Under the pieces are notes generated by a model. The model saw only the letters and a program-made list of their open reading frames with translations. It did no database searches and was not told the origin of the DNA. From a virus, in the IMG/VR virus record IMGVR_UViG_3300021085_000107, positions 1-34,749 of that record: a DNA stretch of 34,749 nt; one strand, written 5' to 3'. Of this stretch, positions 21,401-30,589 are shown one piece after another. The first letter of the stretch is position 1. The number at the start of each line of letters is the position of its first letter. The translations under genes were made by a program, and so were the position numbers.

Positions 21401-22236
21401 CCTAACATCTCGTATGCAGTAGTAGTTCCAGCATTTATAGAAGCAGTAAGTGCTTCTCTAGGGTCTACGTCAGAACCTAATACAGAGGCAACTGCATCCC
21501 AACCTGATTGATTAGGTGAGGTTCCTTCTGAAGTAACGTTAAGAACTCCACCTTGTTCTGGTCTAGTAGTTATCTGAGCTAGCTTATCACTCAATTTAAC
21601 TGCAACCATTTGAACTTTACCTTGATCAGATGCAGATATATAATTTCCAACCTTACTTTTAATATCTTGTAACTTAGTTAGATCTACATTAAGCGTAGGT
21701 CTAGAAATAGCTTGAGCACTATCTGCTTGTTGTTTATTATATAATCTTCTTTTTTCTAGAGGATCATTAGTTAACCTGCCTTGTTCATCTTGGAAGGGAG
21801 TATTAGCATACTCTTCAGGTAAATCTTCGTCTAATGATTGTTCACTAGGTCCTACTACTGCTGGTCTGTTTTCTTGATCTAGCAAATCATTAGAAGAAAA
21901 ACTTGATATAGCAGAGCTAACTGCTTCTTGTCCTGGAGCTATATTTTCTTGTGGTTGCATACCACTAAATACAGATAACGCTTCATCAGAATTTACTTCT
22001 CTTGAAGGAGGTCTAGGCATAGGAGAGCCGTCAGGACTTGCTACATTGTATTGAGATCTGCCCCCAAAGCCTTCAAAGGGATCTGCTTCTATTGCTTGAG
22101 ATCCTGGAGCTAGAGGTGTAGTTGAAGCATCAACTGCAGCATCAACTGCAGCTTCGGCTTCCAGTATCTTTATTTGTTCAGGTGTAAGTTGAGTCCCAGA
22201 GGACCCAACATTTCTTGTGTTAGTTATTTTTGCCAT
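18454..22236 (-). CDS. Giant virion protein, candidate N4-like virion RNA polymerase
   Basis: This 1260-residue last gene of the virion block starts at an ATG after TTTGGAGAATAAAATAA. The first ~190 residues are low-complexity and acidic. From about 640 on, candidate single-subunit RNA polymerase motifs appear in order: DDKGR with R697 (DxxGR), TIVDFNAG with D781 (motif A), KKPLTIDAYG with K866 and Y874 (motif B, same K-to-Y spacing of eight as T7), and IQVFDNI with D1067 (motif C). The spacings 84, 85 and 193 compare with 112, 94 and 173 in T7. N4 packages such an enzyme and injects it. The family is not proven; it could instead be an internal core protein without activity. The gene lies beside ejection-type proteins, which fits delivery from the virion. 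Confidence 0.5.
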   Translation of the reverse strand: MAKITNTRNVGSSGTQLTPEQIKILEAEAAVDAAVDASTTPLAPGSQAIEADPFEGFGGRSQYNVASPDGSPMPRPPSREVNSDEALSVFSGMQPQENIAPGQEAVSSAISSFSSNDLLDQENRPAVVGPSEQSLDEDLPEEYANTPFQDEQGRLTNDPLEKRRLYNKQQADSAQAISRPTLNVDLTKLQDIKSKVGNYISASDQGKVQMVAVKLSDKLAQITTRPEQGGVLNVTSEGTSPNQSGWDAVASVLGSDVDPREALTASINAGTTTAYEMLGEEVFNQQKEYDSDETSEIDFKELMFSDVQEDQEVVNYGLTPKLFKSRLGNYIKTALRNNRISQGLPTGSIDAADPELLGTLVGDRMMDLSEFKIMKSINTGEDVLYPSSTGIEFIRANAEFALATVSPVKLPRVTIPATEGKNFLPGFLERARNPSKSRIGALDKETRANKKVNAYGVRLDRVRVTSTPEQIGLMSLLVRLGTANFEGSDVFANMLGIGSDKENQIRATGVSDKKLASHMAREKEKAIRAIINYAQIESSGQAEFGRKSVDATVLRFYETNTRIDAANPYNRALQNFKSDIKVKIPKNSFDNVSNNSEKYFNYMINGGTKKGVPADPELAVAHFLFAHSSVLLGEQSRNIRPDARLKLLTPEIISEGVKRGKLLKSISNKLSFKNPTSNLTNLNSVVRFLPTLDDKGRLPFNSETGQHIVTPMETPMPKLSAEEAQFLTNISKNTKLKELGFYISTLIDLANMDEARVNGTYHTPTGVNDMDLNSGGPTIVDFNAGSRVNALHAGLVVNAESINTLENGDLREFFLNTLDDYLGDSSKRNKLFKNGNISFSEIPNAAKAMQDALAVLTQSDAKEIAKKPLTIDAYGFPVTNHGNTARELLNKYPTLYEALSPFYTYQGEVNLTNMSSDFADMFAAVLMHNKIQSASTGIKRAAKSVQRWGEFLSPKDRLGLPIPIGSEGLVPMLSGETIVVTDNKGNETRIPNKVRGKDLLRKSKDKKVKTASGETILYSAPEGSLSANRAVVITGQRGEAQVMLEAFEEVNPDIENKLTHPAIQVFDNINASSSSYGNYYFAANRPGGAIDKSLEFNQLKAFYDNYSETMDKIKTKLVEMAKDKVPLNIGRNGSFSYLMADADANHAKLVSRKEAKENFSYFNQYDKIFRAMGWVSPEERGATPDSPTLNFNLDVEKALRTNVTISRGGARDPKNITMNAFKALAYMDNITKYKEDLYNRLDDHEINKKKVKNTFKGFLN

Positions 22237-22241
22237 TTATT

Positions 22242-25200
22242 TTATTCTCCAAATATATCATTCACAGATATCTTAGCTTGGTTAGCTAACTCTGTGAAGG
22301 GGCCAAGTCCAGGAGCAGCTTTAATAGCGGCCTTAGTAGCATCACCAGTAGTCTCTCCGAAAAGAGTCTGGTATCCTACGTTGCCTAATTTAGCTGTGTA
22401 TCCTAGGGCAGGTACGTCCCCTACTGCGAAATCAATTACACTATCGAAAAAGTTATCGCTTCGGTTATCATACACTGGATTTGCAATGTCTACTACTCGT
22501 TGTGCTGAACCTAAAAGTCCTGAAGCACCAACTGCTAATTGAAACTTTTCTTCATCTTCTAACCAATCCGGTATTTCTCCGTATTTAATGAGAGACTTAA
22601 GGTGCAGTACCAAGAAGCCCATAGATAAAAGAAAAGCTATGTTTCTTACCCCTCTAACTCTATTAATTATAGTGCCATTGAAAGGTTGCTTAAGTATTTG
22701 AGGTAATATTCTAGACGTAAATGTAGCTATAAAACCTTGGAACTGAAATATTAAGGCAGTCTTAGGGTTCTGATAGAAGTTAGGTCTGGATGTTTTAGTT
22801 GGGTGTGCTACTGCATCGTTAACAAAGTTGTATTGCATACGTTGCATGTTAGTATCATAAGTTTTAATATCACTTTCTGTTAATGGACCCATCTTAGATC
22901 TAATGTTTAACATAGAATCAATATCACCTTTAAGATGTGTTATCATTTCTCTCGCTTGTAAAGATTCTATATTAATAGTGCCATTAATTTCTGATTCAAT
23001 AGATTTAAAAGCATTATCTATAGCATCATAAGAAGCTGCAATAGAAAGGTTTCTAGCTATGTTAGTAACAGAGTTTAACTGACTATACCTAAAGAAACTA
23101 TTAAGTAACTGCTGTTGTTTAGCACTACCTTGTGCATCTAATCTAGCAGAAGCAGATTGAGTTTGTAACTCATAACCTAAATCTTGACCCTTCTTTTTAA
23201 GCTCACTGTATTTAAACTTCTTAAGCTTAGTAAGATCTTTACGTTTAATCTTACCTTTACTAGCAACTGCAGCTGCATGGTTCATAGTATCATATAGCTC
23301 TATTGCTGCACCTTGTGCAAAGGGAACTATAGTTTTAAATATATCTTTAGTGCTTAACGTCTTAGTTGACAATGCAACTTCAAGTAATCCTGATACTGGA
23401 GCCAGTGTTAAAGAGTTAATAGTAGTAGCTGTTGTCATAAAGTTCTGAGCAGTTAATAAGTATTCATTTTCAATACGATTTTCTGTACCAGCTCTTCTAC
23501 CTAATAAAGATCTATATCCTTCTGCTATTTCTGCTGCTTCTTCTGGTGTTAATTCTTTATTATCAACTGCTCTTTTTATAAAATAAGCAGGGCGAGAACC
23601 ATTAACACCTAAATAATTTTTATTAGCTGCAGTAGATCCTGTTTTAGTATTATTAAGTTGTACATTAGCAAAGATATCTGATTCAAAATATTTTTCAAAC
23701 TCTTTCTTACCCATAATATTTTTTATATTAAGTTTTTCTTGGGCAGTATAATCTAAATCTAGAAACGAATCACCAAAATCTTCTACATTCTGTACTTCAT
23801 TTAGTTCTATAATGTCTCTATATACATTGTTAGCTCTTAAAGCAGTAAACCCTAATTTATTTATTAGTAAATTAGTAAAGCCTTCTCTATCTTCTTTAAC
23901 TTTATTTCTATTAAGATTCTTAGTATTACGAGAAAAGCCTATTTCTTTAGGTGTACCTAGATACTGTGCTCTTAACATGTCTGCCCTATCTAAGCTATCT
24001 GCATACTCAAGAACAGAGTCTTGATTAGCTGGATTCTCTAAAGGTAAAACTGTATTGCGTTCTCTAGCTACTTCTTTAAGAGAACCTTTTTTACTTAAGT
24101 CTTTTATATTAGTAAGATCATCTAAAGCTTGATTAAGCCTTTCATCTTTCATAATCTCATTAATATCATTTAAAGTTTTTTCGTTAGGAAATAAATTTAA
24201 AACTTGAGCATCTGTTCCTGTGAACTTAGATAAATTAGCAGTTACTATTTGTTGATGTGTTTCTAAATCATCTCCAAAGTATATTTTATTACCACCAGCT
24301 AATGCTAAAGCTTTACGTGTGTTAACTCCTTTAGCTCCATACTTATTACTTAAGAGTTTAAAATCACCTACAAATACAGAACCTCTAAACAGGTCTCCAG
24401 TTGCTTGTGCTAACTTTTGTCTTTTAGTTCTATCATCTTTCTTTTTACCTTGACTGATTATATTAGCTAATTGTTCATTTGAATTATCTGATTCCCTTAT
24501 TAATGACTCAATGTCTATAGATTGTTTAGTATTAATTAAATCTTGTTGGTATTTAAAATCATTAGATGATTTACTTAAGTCTGCCTTATTACGTCCATGT
24601 AGATAGTCAGCTATTTCTACTGCTTGAGTTGCTTGACCTACGCCTCCGTAAGTACCACCTAAGAATGCACCAGCTACCGCAGAGTTAAGTAATATATTTT
24701 GCAAATCATTATAGTCATCTTCTGTAAGATTACCTAATCTATTCCAATTCTCTGCTGAATAACCTACTGCTTCTTGCAATGCTTCTGTAATAGACTCGGC
24801 TGCAGCTGCTTTAACTACAGACTTACCTACAGAGCTTGCTAAATATTTAGCTTTAAAACTATCTGCTAATTGATCTTTCATAAAGGCACTTACTCTAGTT
24901 AACTCTTTAGTAGTTGCAGAAGCAATAAACTTTTCTGCTTCTTTAACATTACCATTAAACTTAGAGTCAGCTATTTCTTTTATAGCTTTCTTAGCGTTAG
25001 GTCCTTCTCCAATTAACTGTGTAGCTAATTTGCTACCACCTTTAATACCGATAAGATCTAAAGCACCTTGAACTGCACCTGATACTAATGCAATAGGAAT
25101 ATTCTTTTCTTCTTGAGCAGAATAAGTTTGTCCACCGTAAATTAAACCAGGTACACCTAAAGATAAACCATATGTAGCAGGAGCAGCCATAGCAGACGCT

Positions 25201-26093
25201 ATAGATATAGCCATGTAAGGTGCAGATATTATAGAGTTACCTATAATATAGTCATAATATCCTTTTATACCTGATAGATTCCAATTACCATCTTCATCAA
25301 AAGCATTTAGCCCTTGCATAGAAGGTAATTCAGAAGCTTCTAATTTAATTCTATTAAGGTTTCTTTGACCAGCATTATCTTCTGCACCAAAAGCATCTGC
25401 AGTTAGATCCCAAATACCCCACATACCCTCTTGTAAACCTGTACCTGCTAAAGTTAAAGCAGAACGAGCATAACTGTTTGCTTCGTTATCAAGTCCCCTG
25501 TCACTACTTCTATATTGAACTTGAGTAGGTGAAAATATATTTAAGTTTCTATTAGCTTCTAGTTGTGCCTCATTAATAGCTAAAGGTTTAGCAACCAATC
25601 TCTCTCTAGAGTTAATTAAATCTCTTATGTTATTAACTTTAGTGTCTAACTCAGTGGGTGTTCCAGCTAACTCTCTTTTTCTTTTTTCTAATCTACCAAA
25701 TATAGCTTGACTTATTTGCTCATCAGTAGAGTAGTTAGTAAGGTTAGATGCACCTGAACTTAAAGCTATACCTGATAATGTTTGCCCTGTTTCAGGATTA
25801 CGCCAATCAATAACAGTTCTAGTTCCAGTAGCATCTGATTGCTCATACTGTACTCTTTCAGTAAGATTATTTTCTTTAGTAATAGATTGAAGGAGGTCAG
25901 CTTGTTCTTGAGCACCAACCTCCCCTGGAACATAACTGCCAGATTCAATATCGACTTTACCAGTTTCACGAGTATCAATACCTCTAATCCTTTCACCTTG
26001 TCCAGTAATAGGGTTATAAGTAGTATCGCCGTCTTTAAATATAGGACGTAACTCTTGTTCTCCATCAAATATTTCATCATTTTTAAATGGCAT
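22242..26093 (-). CDS. Giant internal virion/DNA-ejection protein with membrane segments, 1283 aa
   Basis: ATG follows TTGGAGATATATT. The protein is of the size and position of T7 gp15/gp16 core proteins, which form a DNA-ejection tunnel through the cell envelope. Visible features are a hydrophobic stretch near residues 287-325 (SIISAPYMAISIASAMAA), smaller Gly/Ala-rich segments near residues 340 and 470, and a clear membrane-type segment near 1145-1165 (IAFLLSMGFLVLHL). Long charged helices lie between. No enzyme motif is seen. I infer an ejection channel component. It lies between the lytic-domain protein and the candidate virion polymerase. Confidence 0.65.
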   Translation of the reverse strand: MPFKNDEIFDGEQELRPIFKDGDTTYNPITGQGERIRGIDTRETGKVDIESGSYVPGEVGAQEQADLLQSITKENNLTERVQYEQSDATGTRTVIDWRNPETGQTLSGIALSSGASNLTNYSTDEQISQAIFGRLEKRKRELAGTPTELDTKVNNIRDLINSRERLVAKPLAINEAQLEANRNLNIFSPTQVQYRSSDRGLDNEANSYARSALTLAGTGLQEGMWGIWDLTADAFGAEDNAGQRNLNRIKLEASELPSMQGLNAFDEDGNWNLSGIKGYYDYIIGNSIISAPYMAISIASAMAAPATYGLSLGVPGLIYGGQTYSAQEEKNIPIALVSGAVQGALDLIGIKGGSKLATQLIGEGPNAKKAIKEIADSKFNGNVKEAEKFIASATTKELTRVSAFMKDQLADSFKAKYLASSVGKSVVKAAAAESITEALQEAVGYSAENWNRLGNLTEDDYNDLQNILLNSAVAGAFLGGTYGGVGQATQAVEIADYLHGRNKADLSKSSNDFKYQQDLINTKQSIDIESLIRESDNSNEQLANIISQGKKKDDRTKRQKLAQATGDLFRGSVFVGDFKLLSNKYGAKGVNTRKALALAGGNKIYFGDDLETHQQIVTANLSKFTGTDAQVLNLFPNEKTLNDINEIMKDERLNQALDDLTNIKDLSKKGSLKEVARERNTVLPLENPANQDSVLEYADSLDRADMLRAQYLGTPKEIGFSRNTKNLNRNKVKEDREGFTNLLINKLGFTALRANNVYRDIIELNEVQNVEDFGDSFLDLDYTAQEKLNIKNIMGKKEFEKYFESDIFANVQLNNTKTGSTAANKNYLGVNGSRPAYFIKRAVDNKELTPEEAAEIAEGYRSLLGRRAGTENRIENEYLLTAQNFMTTATTINSLTLAPVSGLLEVALSTKTLSTKDIFKTIVPFAQGAAIELYDTMNHAAAVASKGKIKRKDLTKLKKFKYSELKKKGQDLGYELQTQSASARLDAQGSAKQQQLLNSFFRYSQLNSVTNIARNLSIAASYDAIDNAFKSIESEINGTINIESLQAREMITHLKGDIDSMLNIRSKMGPLTESDIKTYDTNMQRMQYNFVNDAVAHPTKTSRPNFYQNPKTALIFQFQGFIATFTSRILPQILKQPFNGTIINRVRGVRNIAFLLSMGFLVLHLKSLIKYGEIPDWLEDEEKFQLAVGASGLLGSAQRVVDIANPVYDNRSDNFFDSVIDFAVGDVPALGYTAKLGNVGYQTLFGETTGDATKAAIKAAPGLGPFTELANQAKISVNDIFGE

Positions 26094-26114
26094 AATATAT
26101 CTCCAATAGTAGGG

Positions 26115-29018
26115 TTAACCTAATTCTTTCTTAACAAATAAATAAAAACCATTTCTACCTTTTGCATTACCATACTTTTTCTTTTTATCTGCAGGTAAAT
26201 TATTCCAAGCTAAAGCAAGTTTAGATATTATAGCATTACCAGTTTCACCTGTTTCATTTGCTTTTTTCTTTAAAGGGTCTTGTAGCTCTTGTATATACTG
26301 AGATCCAACATACTTAAATTTGTTTTGATCTTCTTCTTCAGGGTTTAATACCCATAAACTATCTACTCCACCAGTCCAAGCTTTAGCTTGTTCTAAAGAT
26401 AAAAAGCCTTCTAATGTACCTATCTTTTTATCAGGGTTTCTTGTAGCTTCTTGTTGCATAGATTGTAAGGCTCTACCATAAAGTATACCAAAGTTATTTG
26501 CAGTTGAAGCATCAGATAAATCATATCCATTTGCCATACCCCAACTAACTGCTGATCTAGATATATTTTCATCGGAAGGAATGTTCTTTAATCTTGTTTC
26601 TTCACCTGATCCATATAACGCAGCAGATTCTGATGCAGCGCCTTTTCTAAATGTGTCATAAGCCTTAGCTATATTAGATTCATTAGTTGCTTTATTGCCT
26701 GCTAAAGTTGCAGCAATTTTAGATAAAGCTATTTTATCTACTTGTTTAAACCTAGCATCTTCTCTATCATATCCTTCCTGTCTAACATCTGCAGCTAACT
26801 TTTCTTTGCGTTTAGATTCTGACTGAGCAAGAACAGTATTACCTGCCCAACGCATAGATCCTTGATGAGAATATCCTGCTGCTCTTGAAGCTAAATAAAA
26901 ACCTACAGCACGACTTAGATCTGATGTTTCTAAACCAAAGAAATTTTGTAACATACCACCTACTTGTTCTTTAACACTATTAGGTGTACCTTTGTTTATC
27001 TCATTTTGTTTTTTAGAAGTAAGATCTACTTTTGTAACACCATCTCCTAATGTAGCTGTATTAATTGCTGGAGACTCATACACTGAGTCATCACCAGGAG
27101 TTGGAAATTGATCTTCAAGATTAATCTCTTTTTTAACTTCAGGTATTGAACCTACTAGTTCTCCTGGAACAGGTGCATTTTGATTACCTGTAAGTATAAA
27201 TTTTTGAGCTGTTTGTAATTTATTTTTAGCTTCGTTATGAATATCATCTAATCTTTTAATATTAGTTTCAGCTTTTGTGTACAAGGAAGAACCTTCAGGA
27301 GCTTTATTCATAATATCTAACCACTTACGACGTTCACTTGCCGCAGCATATAAATCTTTCTCAGCGTCAGCTATTTCTGCTTGAGGTTTTCCATCTTGAA
27401 CAAACTTAATTAAGTTGTTATTTGAGTTTAAAACTTTTTGAGCCTCAGAAATTGCTTCAGGATCATCAGAGTCTGAAATAGTTTTATTAGCTTTTTCAAT
27501 TCTAGACTGTAAGTCTTCTTCCATTACTTCAAGAGCTTCAGTGCCCTTAATAGCTGTTTGGTCTACAATGTCTATACCTGTATTATTTCTATACTTAGGG
27601 TTAGGCATAAGACCTAATGCACCTTCAACATAAAGAGTATTACCATTAGCATCTATGGGACCTAATCTATATTCTTTAGAAACATTAGGTTTATACATTA
27701 AATCATTACCTGGAGTTGGAAATTGATCTGCTAAAGGTATAACTGAAGGTCCTGCTTTATATGCAGGAGGTACTGCATTAATAGTAGTTCCTACAGGTCC
27801 TGCATTGTAACCAGGAGGTACTGCATCAACAGTAGTCCCTGCTGGACCAGCATCATAACCTGGTGGAGTTGCATTAATAGCTTCTACTTTATAACCTCCT
27901 GAAAATTCCGTAGGAATAGGAACTCCAAAACCACCTTGTACTTGTTGACCAGGTTGAGCTTGAGGTACAAATTCTTTAGGTGTATTAACATTATTATTAC
28001 CTTGCGGTACAGGTTGTGCAAAAGCTAAATCTTCGTCTATTGCATCTGTTTCTATTCTTTGTTGGTTTGATCTTTCTAAAAGATCTTTTACATATTGCTC
28101 TCTCATTTTAGCAATACCATCCATAGCTGATATCATACCTGTACCTTCATTATATCCAGGTACACCTTTAGTACCATTATTAAAACCTAGTTCAGGTATT
28201 TCCAAACCCTTAAAAGGAGGTACATTAATACGATTATCAGCAGTACTTGTAACTCTAGAGGGTACTGTTGGAACGAACTCTTCTCTTGGAAACATTGGTT
28301 CAGCTACTGCTGGAACCTCTTTAGCAATATCAGTAGTATACTTATTACCTTTATACTCAAATACACCACCATCTCCACCATGTTGTTTTCTAGCCTGACT
28401 AAATGCTTGACCAAAACTTTGAGGTTGAGGTACTTCTTGTTCTTGAATAGATAAGTTATCTGGCCTTAACTGAGGTATATTTGGTTGTTGTAAATTTTCA
28501 GGTCTAATTTGAGGTACACTATCAGTCAGCGCTAAGGGTGAAGGTTTAGAATAATTAATTAATTTCATTTTTAATTCTTCATTACCAAAAGCAGGTGTTT
28601 CAGTAAAGGCATCATAATATTTAGTTCCTAATGTGCCAAAGCCATCTTTACCTTCTATTCCTGTATTTAACCAATTACTTGCTCCACCAGCACCTTGGTT
28701 GTGTGCATAAGCTAGTACTCCCATTTGTTGGTCTGTATCCATCTTAGCAAACTTAGGATTTTTCATTAACCTTTTATAATTTAACTTAGTAAATTTAGTT
28801 AATGCTTTTTCTTGTGCTTTAGGGTCATTTCTAAAAGACTCTCTTTCATCAGAAGTATGACCTAATCCAATGTCTTTTTTAGCTATTCTACCAAATTGAT
28901 ATTTACCATCATAATCATCACCAGATCCACCTATGATATTATAAGTATTACTACTTTCGATATTACCTAACTTTTGTTTATAGGTTTCCCATAAATCACC
29001 TTTAAATATACTACTCAT
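26115..29018 (-). CDS. Virion protein with N-terminal transglycosylase-like domain, 967 aa
   Basis: The first ~150 residues look like a lytic transglycosylase/lysozyme-like domain: GNIESSNTYN with E21 as catalytic Glu, YDGKYQFGRIA, a QQMGVLAYAHNQGAG helix and GTLGTKYYDAF. T7 gp16 likewise carries a murein-cleaving domain at its N-terminus to open the wall at infection. Residues ~175-480 are Pro/Gly/Gln-rich linkers with repeats, including GTKGVPGYNEGT, a thrice-repeated PPGYxAGPxGTT unit and two DQFPTPG motifs. The rest is helical with charged segments. Start ATG follows ATAGGAGTTAATT. It probably acts in the envelope at DNA entry. Confidence 0.75.
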   Translation of the reverse strand: MSSIFKGDLWETYKQKLGNIESSNTYNIIGGSGDDYDGKYQFGRIAKKDIGLGHTSDERESFRNDPKAQEKALTKFTKLNYKRLMKNPKFAKMDTDQQMGVLAYAHNQGAGGASNWLNTGIEGKDGFGTLGTKYYDAFTETPAFGNEELKMKLINYSKPSPLALTDSVPQIRPENLQQPNIPQLRPDNLSIQEQEVPQPQSFGQAFSQARKQHGGDGGVFEYKGNKYTTDIAKEVPAVAEPMFPREEFVPTVPSRVTSTADNRINVPPFKGLEIPELGFNNGTKGVPGYNEGTGMISAMDGIAKMREQYVKDLLERSNQQRIETDAIDEDLAFAQPVPQGNNNVNTPKEFVPQAQPGQQVQGGFGVPIPTEFSGGYKVEAINATPPGYDAGPAGTTVDAVPPGYNAGPVGTTINAVPPAYKAGPSVIPLADQFPTPGNDLMYKPNVSKEYRLGPIDANGNTLYVEGALGLMPNPKYRNNTGIDIVDQTAIKGTEALEVMEEDLQSRIEKANKTISDSDDPEAISEAQKVLNSNNNLIKFVQDGKPQAEIADAEKDLYAAASERRKWLDIMNKAPEGSSLYTKAETNIKRLDDIHNEAKNKLQTAQKFILTGNQNAPVPGELVGSIPEVKKEINLEDQFPTPGDDSVYESPAINTATLGDGVTKVDLTSKKQNEINKGTPNSVKEQVGGMLQNFFGLETSDLSRAVGFYLASRAAGYSHQGSMRWAGNTVLAQSESKRKEKLAADVRQEGYDREDARFKQVDKIALSKIAATLAGNKATNESNIAKAYDTFRKGAASESAALYGSGEETRLKNIPSDENISRSAVSWGMANGYDLSDASTANNFGILYGRALQSMQQEATRNPDKKIGTLEGFLSLEQAKAWTGGVDSLWVLNPEEEDQNKFKYVGSQYIQELQDPLKKKANETGETGNAIISKLALAWNNLPADKKKKYGNAKGRNGFYLFVKKELG
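27748..27889 (-). repeat. Three tandem 48-base repeats inside the transglycosylase-like gene
   Basis: Units begin at 27748, 27796 and 27844 and keep the reading frame, each coding for a variant of PP(G/A)Y(D/N/K)AGP(A/V)GTT plus a short spacer. The copies have diverged at the DNA level, so the repeat is maintained or old rather than a fresh duplication. It lies in the flexible linker region of the protein. Confidence 0.75.
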
Positions 29019-29027
29019 AATTAACTC

Positions 29028-29783
29028 CTATGTTGTAATACTCGACCTAGATTTCTCATACATTTGAGCTAATTTTAGTTCGTGAATTTCTTTCTTCCTT
29101 GCTTCTTCTGCTTCCCAAGCTTTCTTTTTTAAAGACATACCTTGTAGCACTTTCATTTGTTCTCTTTGAGACTTATCTGACAAAGGACCCATCATAGGTT
29201 CTTGAGGCATTGCTTCAGATACTTCTTGTGTACCATCATTTAAAAATGCAGTACTGTTAGCAACTGCATTAGCTTGTCTACCTTCAGCAACCATAGCATT
29301 TATAGCTGGTTTGTTTTGAGGGTTCTGAGCGGCGGCAGCTGGTATAACAGCTTCACCTGGAGTTAACATAGCAGGTACACTATCAGTACCACCAGCATAC
29401 GCCATATTAGTACCTTGATTATAACCTACATAGTCAGTTCCATTCATATAACCTTGTAAAGGATCAGGACCATAGTCCATCTCAGGTACACCTTGTGTTC
29501 CATTCATATAGCCAGGTACACTTGTTGTTCCATTGTTAAAAAGACTACCTAACAAAACACCCATTGCAGGGGCGGCTAAAAAACCTGCTGGACCTAAAGC
29601 TGCTGTGGCCGCTACTCCTGCTGTTGAAGCTAATGCTTGTTCTGCTATTTTAGGTGCTAATACTGTACCTAACTGTTGTGTCATACTAGGACCTTGTTGT
29701 ACAGCCTGACCAACTTGTGTATAGTTAGGTCTTACATTACCTTCTTCTTCCCTTTTTAAAGGGTTCTGTGATAAAAAATTCAT
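29028..29783 (-). CDS. Virion-block protein with NGT...VPGY repeats, 251 aa
   Basis: ATG follows GACTAGGAGTTAAATA, where TAG ends the previous gene. The protein has a Gly/Ala hydrophobic segment (residues ~52-85, AALGPAGFLAAPAMG). Repeated short motifs follow: NGTTSVPGYMNGT, PLQGYMNGTDYVGYNQGT and GGTDSVPAMLTPGEAVIP. The last is a widespread phage signature found in tape-measure and internal virion proteins. The C-terminus is a charged helix. It is probably an internal virion or assembly protein. The same motif type recurs in the neighbouring 967-residue protein. Confidence 0.65.
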   Translation of the reverse strand: MNFLSQNPLKREEEGNVRPNYTQVGQAVQQGPSMTQQLGTVLAPKIAEQALASTAGVAATAALGPAGFLAAPAMGVLLGSLFNNGTTSVPGYMNGTQGVPEMDYGPDPLQGYMNGTDYVGYNQGTNMAYAGGTDSVPAMLTPGEAVIPAAAAQNPQNKPAINAMVAEGRQANAVANSTAFLNDGTQEVSEAMPQEPMMGPLSDKSQREQMKVLQGMSLKKKAWEAEEARKKEIHELKLAQMYEKSRSSITT

Positions 29784-29793
29784 TATTTAACTC

Positions 29794-30588
29794 CTAGTCA
29801 TCGCCCCATCCGGACATTGCTGCTGATTTACCTGCTGCTTTAGTATAGTTTTTCTTATTAGAATCTTTAATAGCTTTAACTGCAGCCTCATGTGCTTTAT
29901 TAGAATCTCTTTTACGAGTAGGATTAGCCGCATGTGAAGCTGCTACATTAGCAGATAAGGTATTAGCCATATCAACTTGTCGTCTTAACTCAGCCGCAGA
30001 CTTACCTCCCAAAGGTGGATTAATATTTTTAAATGTATTACCAATAGCACTAGGCATTGTCTTTATAGCATTACCAAGGCTTGAAGAAAAGTTTCCAATT
30101 CTATCTGAGAATCCAGGTAGCGTACTAGCATCATAACCAGGGGCACTTCTATTATTCCCTTGATAATCAAAGTCATAATTTCTACCACCAATACTACCAT
30201 TTACTGAAGGTACATCTTGATAAAAGTTTCCTGACTCATCACGCTTAATAGGGTTACCAGGGTTATTATAATTATAAACAGTTACATTAGGGTGATTATA
30301 CCTAGTATCATAGTCATAAGCCCTAGCTAATGTATCACTAGTTTTTTGTGCTTTATCAGTGTTATCTATTGGTATAGATATACCTAAAGGACCTGTTACA
30401 TAACTTGTGTTACCTGCATAGTTAGAACTGTAAGGATTACCTACAGTTACATTGTTAACTCCCATATCGTCATTACTGAAAGCAGAAGTAAATGTACCTG
30501 CGTTAGCTCCCATAGGACCTGTACTTACCGAAGCAGTTCCTTCATTTAACTTCATTGAAGGATTAGCATTAGGTGATATTCCAGCCAT
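29794..30588 (-). CDS. Virion-block protein of unknown function, 264 aa
   Basis: GGAGG precedes ATG by nine bases. The first half is Asn/Gly/Ser/Tyr-rich and low in charge (NYAGNTSYVTGPLG, VTVYNYNNPGNP), which suits a structural or disordered virion protein. The second half is Lys/Ala-rich (AAVKAIKDSNKKNYTKAAGKS). I recognise no family. It lies in a coupled series of virion genes between the gp14-like and the repeat-motif protein. Confidence 0.65.
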   Translation of the reverse strand: MAGISPNANPSMKLNEGTASVSTGPMGANAGTFTSAFSNDDMGVNNVTVGNPYSSNYAGNTSYVTGPLGISIPIDNTDKAQKTSDTLARAYDYDTRYNHPNVTVYNYNNPGNPIKRDESGNFYQDVPSVNGSIGGRNYDFDYQGNNRSAPGYDASTLPGFSDRIGNFSSSLGNAIKTMPSAIGNTFKNINPPLGGKSAAELRRQVDMANTLSANVAASHAANPTRKRDSNKAHEAAVKAIKDSNKKNYTKAAGKSAAMSGWGDD

Positions 30589-30589
30589 A

